NCBI GenBank assembly: GCA_023399375.1
Contig: JAEWPX010000041.1
Location: 1-6,636, forward strand
Source: Pseudomonadota bacterium
GTDB taxonomy: Bacteria; Desulfobacterota; Desulfovibrionia; Desulfovibrionales; Desulfovibrionaceae
Length of the DNA: 6,636 nucleotides
Direction of reading: 5' to 3'
Shown one piece after another: positions 6,563 to 6,636 of the stretch. A program made the translations under genes and the position numbers. Position 1 is the first letter of the stretch, and each line of letters begins with the position of its first letter. The notes below the pieces were generated by a model. It had not been told where the DNA came from, did no database searches, and worked only from the letters and a program-made list of their open reading frames with translations.

Positions 6563-6585
6563 AATGTGGAAGGAGAAACGTGGAA

Positions 6586-6635
6586 TCTGGGGGAGGGAAC
6601 CCCCTTTTTGAAAAAAGGGGGTTCCCTCCCCCAGA
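6586..6635. terminator. Perfect 24-bp palindrome, likely bidirectional terminator
   Basis: The arms 6586-6609 and 6612-6635 are perfect inverted complements with a two-base centre (GA, 6610-6611). Each arm on its own also encodes a classical intrinsic terminator: GGGGG, loop AGGGAA, CCCCC, then a T run. On the plus strand this is 6589-6609. On the minus strand it is 6632-6617 with the T run at 6616-6611. Transcription entering from either side would therefore meet a hairpin plus T tract before the full 24-bp stem could form. It separates xseA from whatever lies to its right. I recall similar G-rich/T-tract palindromes being dispersed in Desulfovibrio-type genomes, but I cannot verify copy number here. 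Confidence 0.75.
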
Positions 6636-6636
6636 C

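Noticed and set aside
6571..6636. A plus-strand AAGGAG followed four bases later by GTG, with an open frame to the window end.
   Set aside because: The frame would translate straight through the palindromic terminator and yields a low-complexity peptide. The purine tract is the complement of the pyrimidine-rich stretch before xseA.
1..6636. CRISPR arrays, tRNA or rRNA genes, insertion sequences, phage or toxin-antitoxin modules.
   Set aside because: No spaced direct repeats, cloverleaf-type sequence, transposase motifs or flanking target duplications were seen; apart from the palindrome the region looks like ordinary core chromosome.

Overview
The window is a compact, GC-rich bacterial chromosomal segment. 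Every gene I can support lies on the minus strand. Read in the direction of transcription (right to left) the order is xseA, xseB, ispA, an exported nitroreductase-family gene, dxs, a deoxyhypusine-synthase-like gene, and the first codons of one more gene cut by the left edge. The gene set, the GC-rich codon use and the type of palindrome at the right edge suggest a deltaproteobacterial sulfate reducer of the Desulfovibrio/Solidesulfovibrio kind. That assignment is from memory of the families, not from a search.

Region 1 (6586-6635) is a perfect 24-bp inverted repeat with a 2-base centre. Each arm alone also reads as a G5/C5 hairpin followed by a T run, so the element looks like a two-way terminator that insulates the operon. 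Region 2 (3973-6562) holds xseA-xseB-ispA, joined by two 4-base stop/start overlaps (ATGA and GTGA). This points to one translationally coupled transcript for both subunits of exonuclease VII and for farnesyl diphosphate synthase. Region 3 (1336-3945) holds a nitroreductase-family flavoprotein with a plausible Tat signal peptide, then dxs, the first enzyme of the MEP isoprenoid pathway. xseB-ispA-dxs is a well-known bacterial linkage; the nitroreductase gene interrupts it here.

Region 4 (1149-1335) is a 187-base intergenic leader. It carries a candidate sigma70-type promoter and several small, partly mutually exclusive hairpins ahead of the next gene. Region 5 (177-1148) is a bacterial deoxyhypusine-synthase homologue. 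It keeps the catalytic lysine but seems to have changed several residues of the spermidine pocket, so it is probably a polyamine enzyme rather than an eIF5A modifier. An intrinsic terminator (81-100) follows it, and a new gene starts at 44.

Dxs and IspA work in one pathway: Dxs makes DXP, which feeds IPP and DMAPP, and IspA condenses these to farnesyl diphosphate for quinone and undecaprenyl synthesis. XseA and XseB form exonuclease VII. I see no mobile element, CRISPR array, tRNA or rRNA. No gene-free stretch exceeds 300 bases. The most interesting items are the palindromic double terminator, the divergent active site of the deoxyhypusine-synthase-like protein, and the exported nitroreductase inside an isoprenoid operon.
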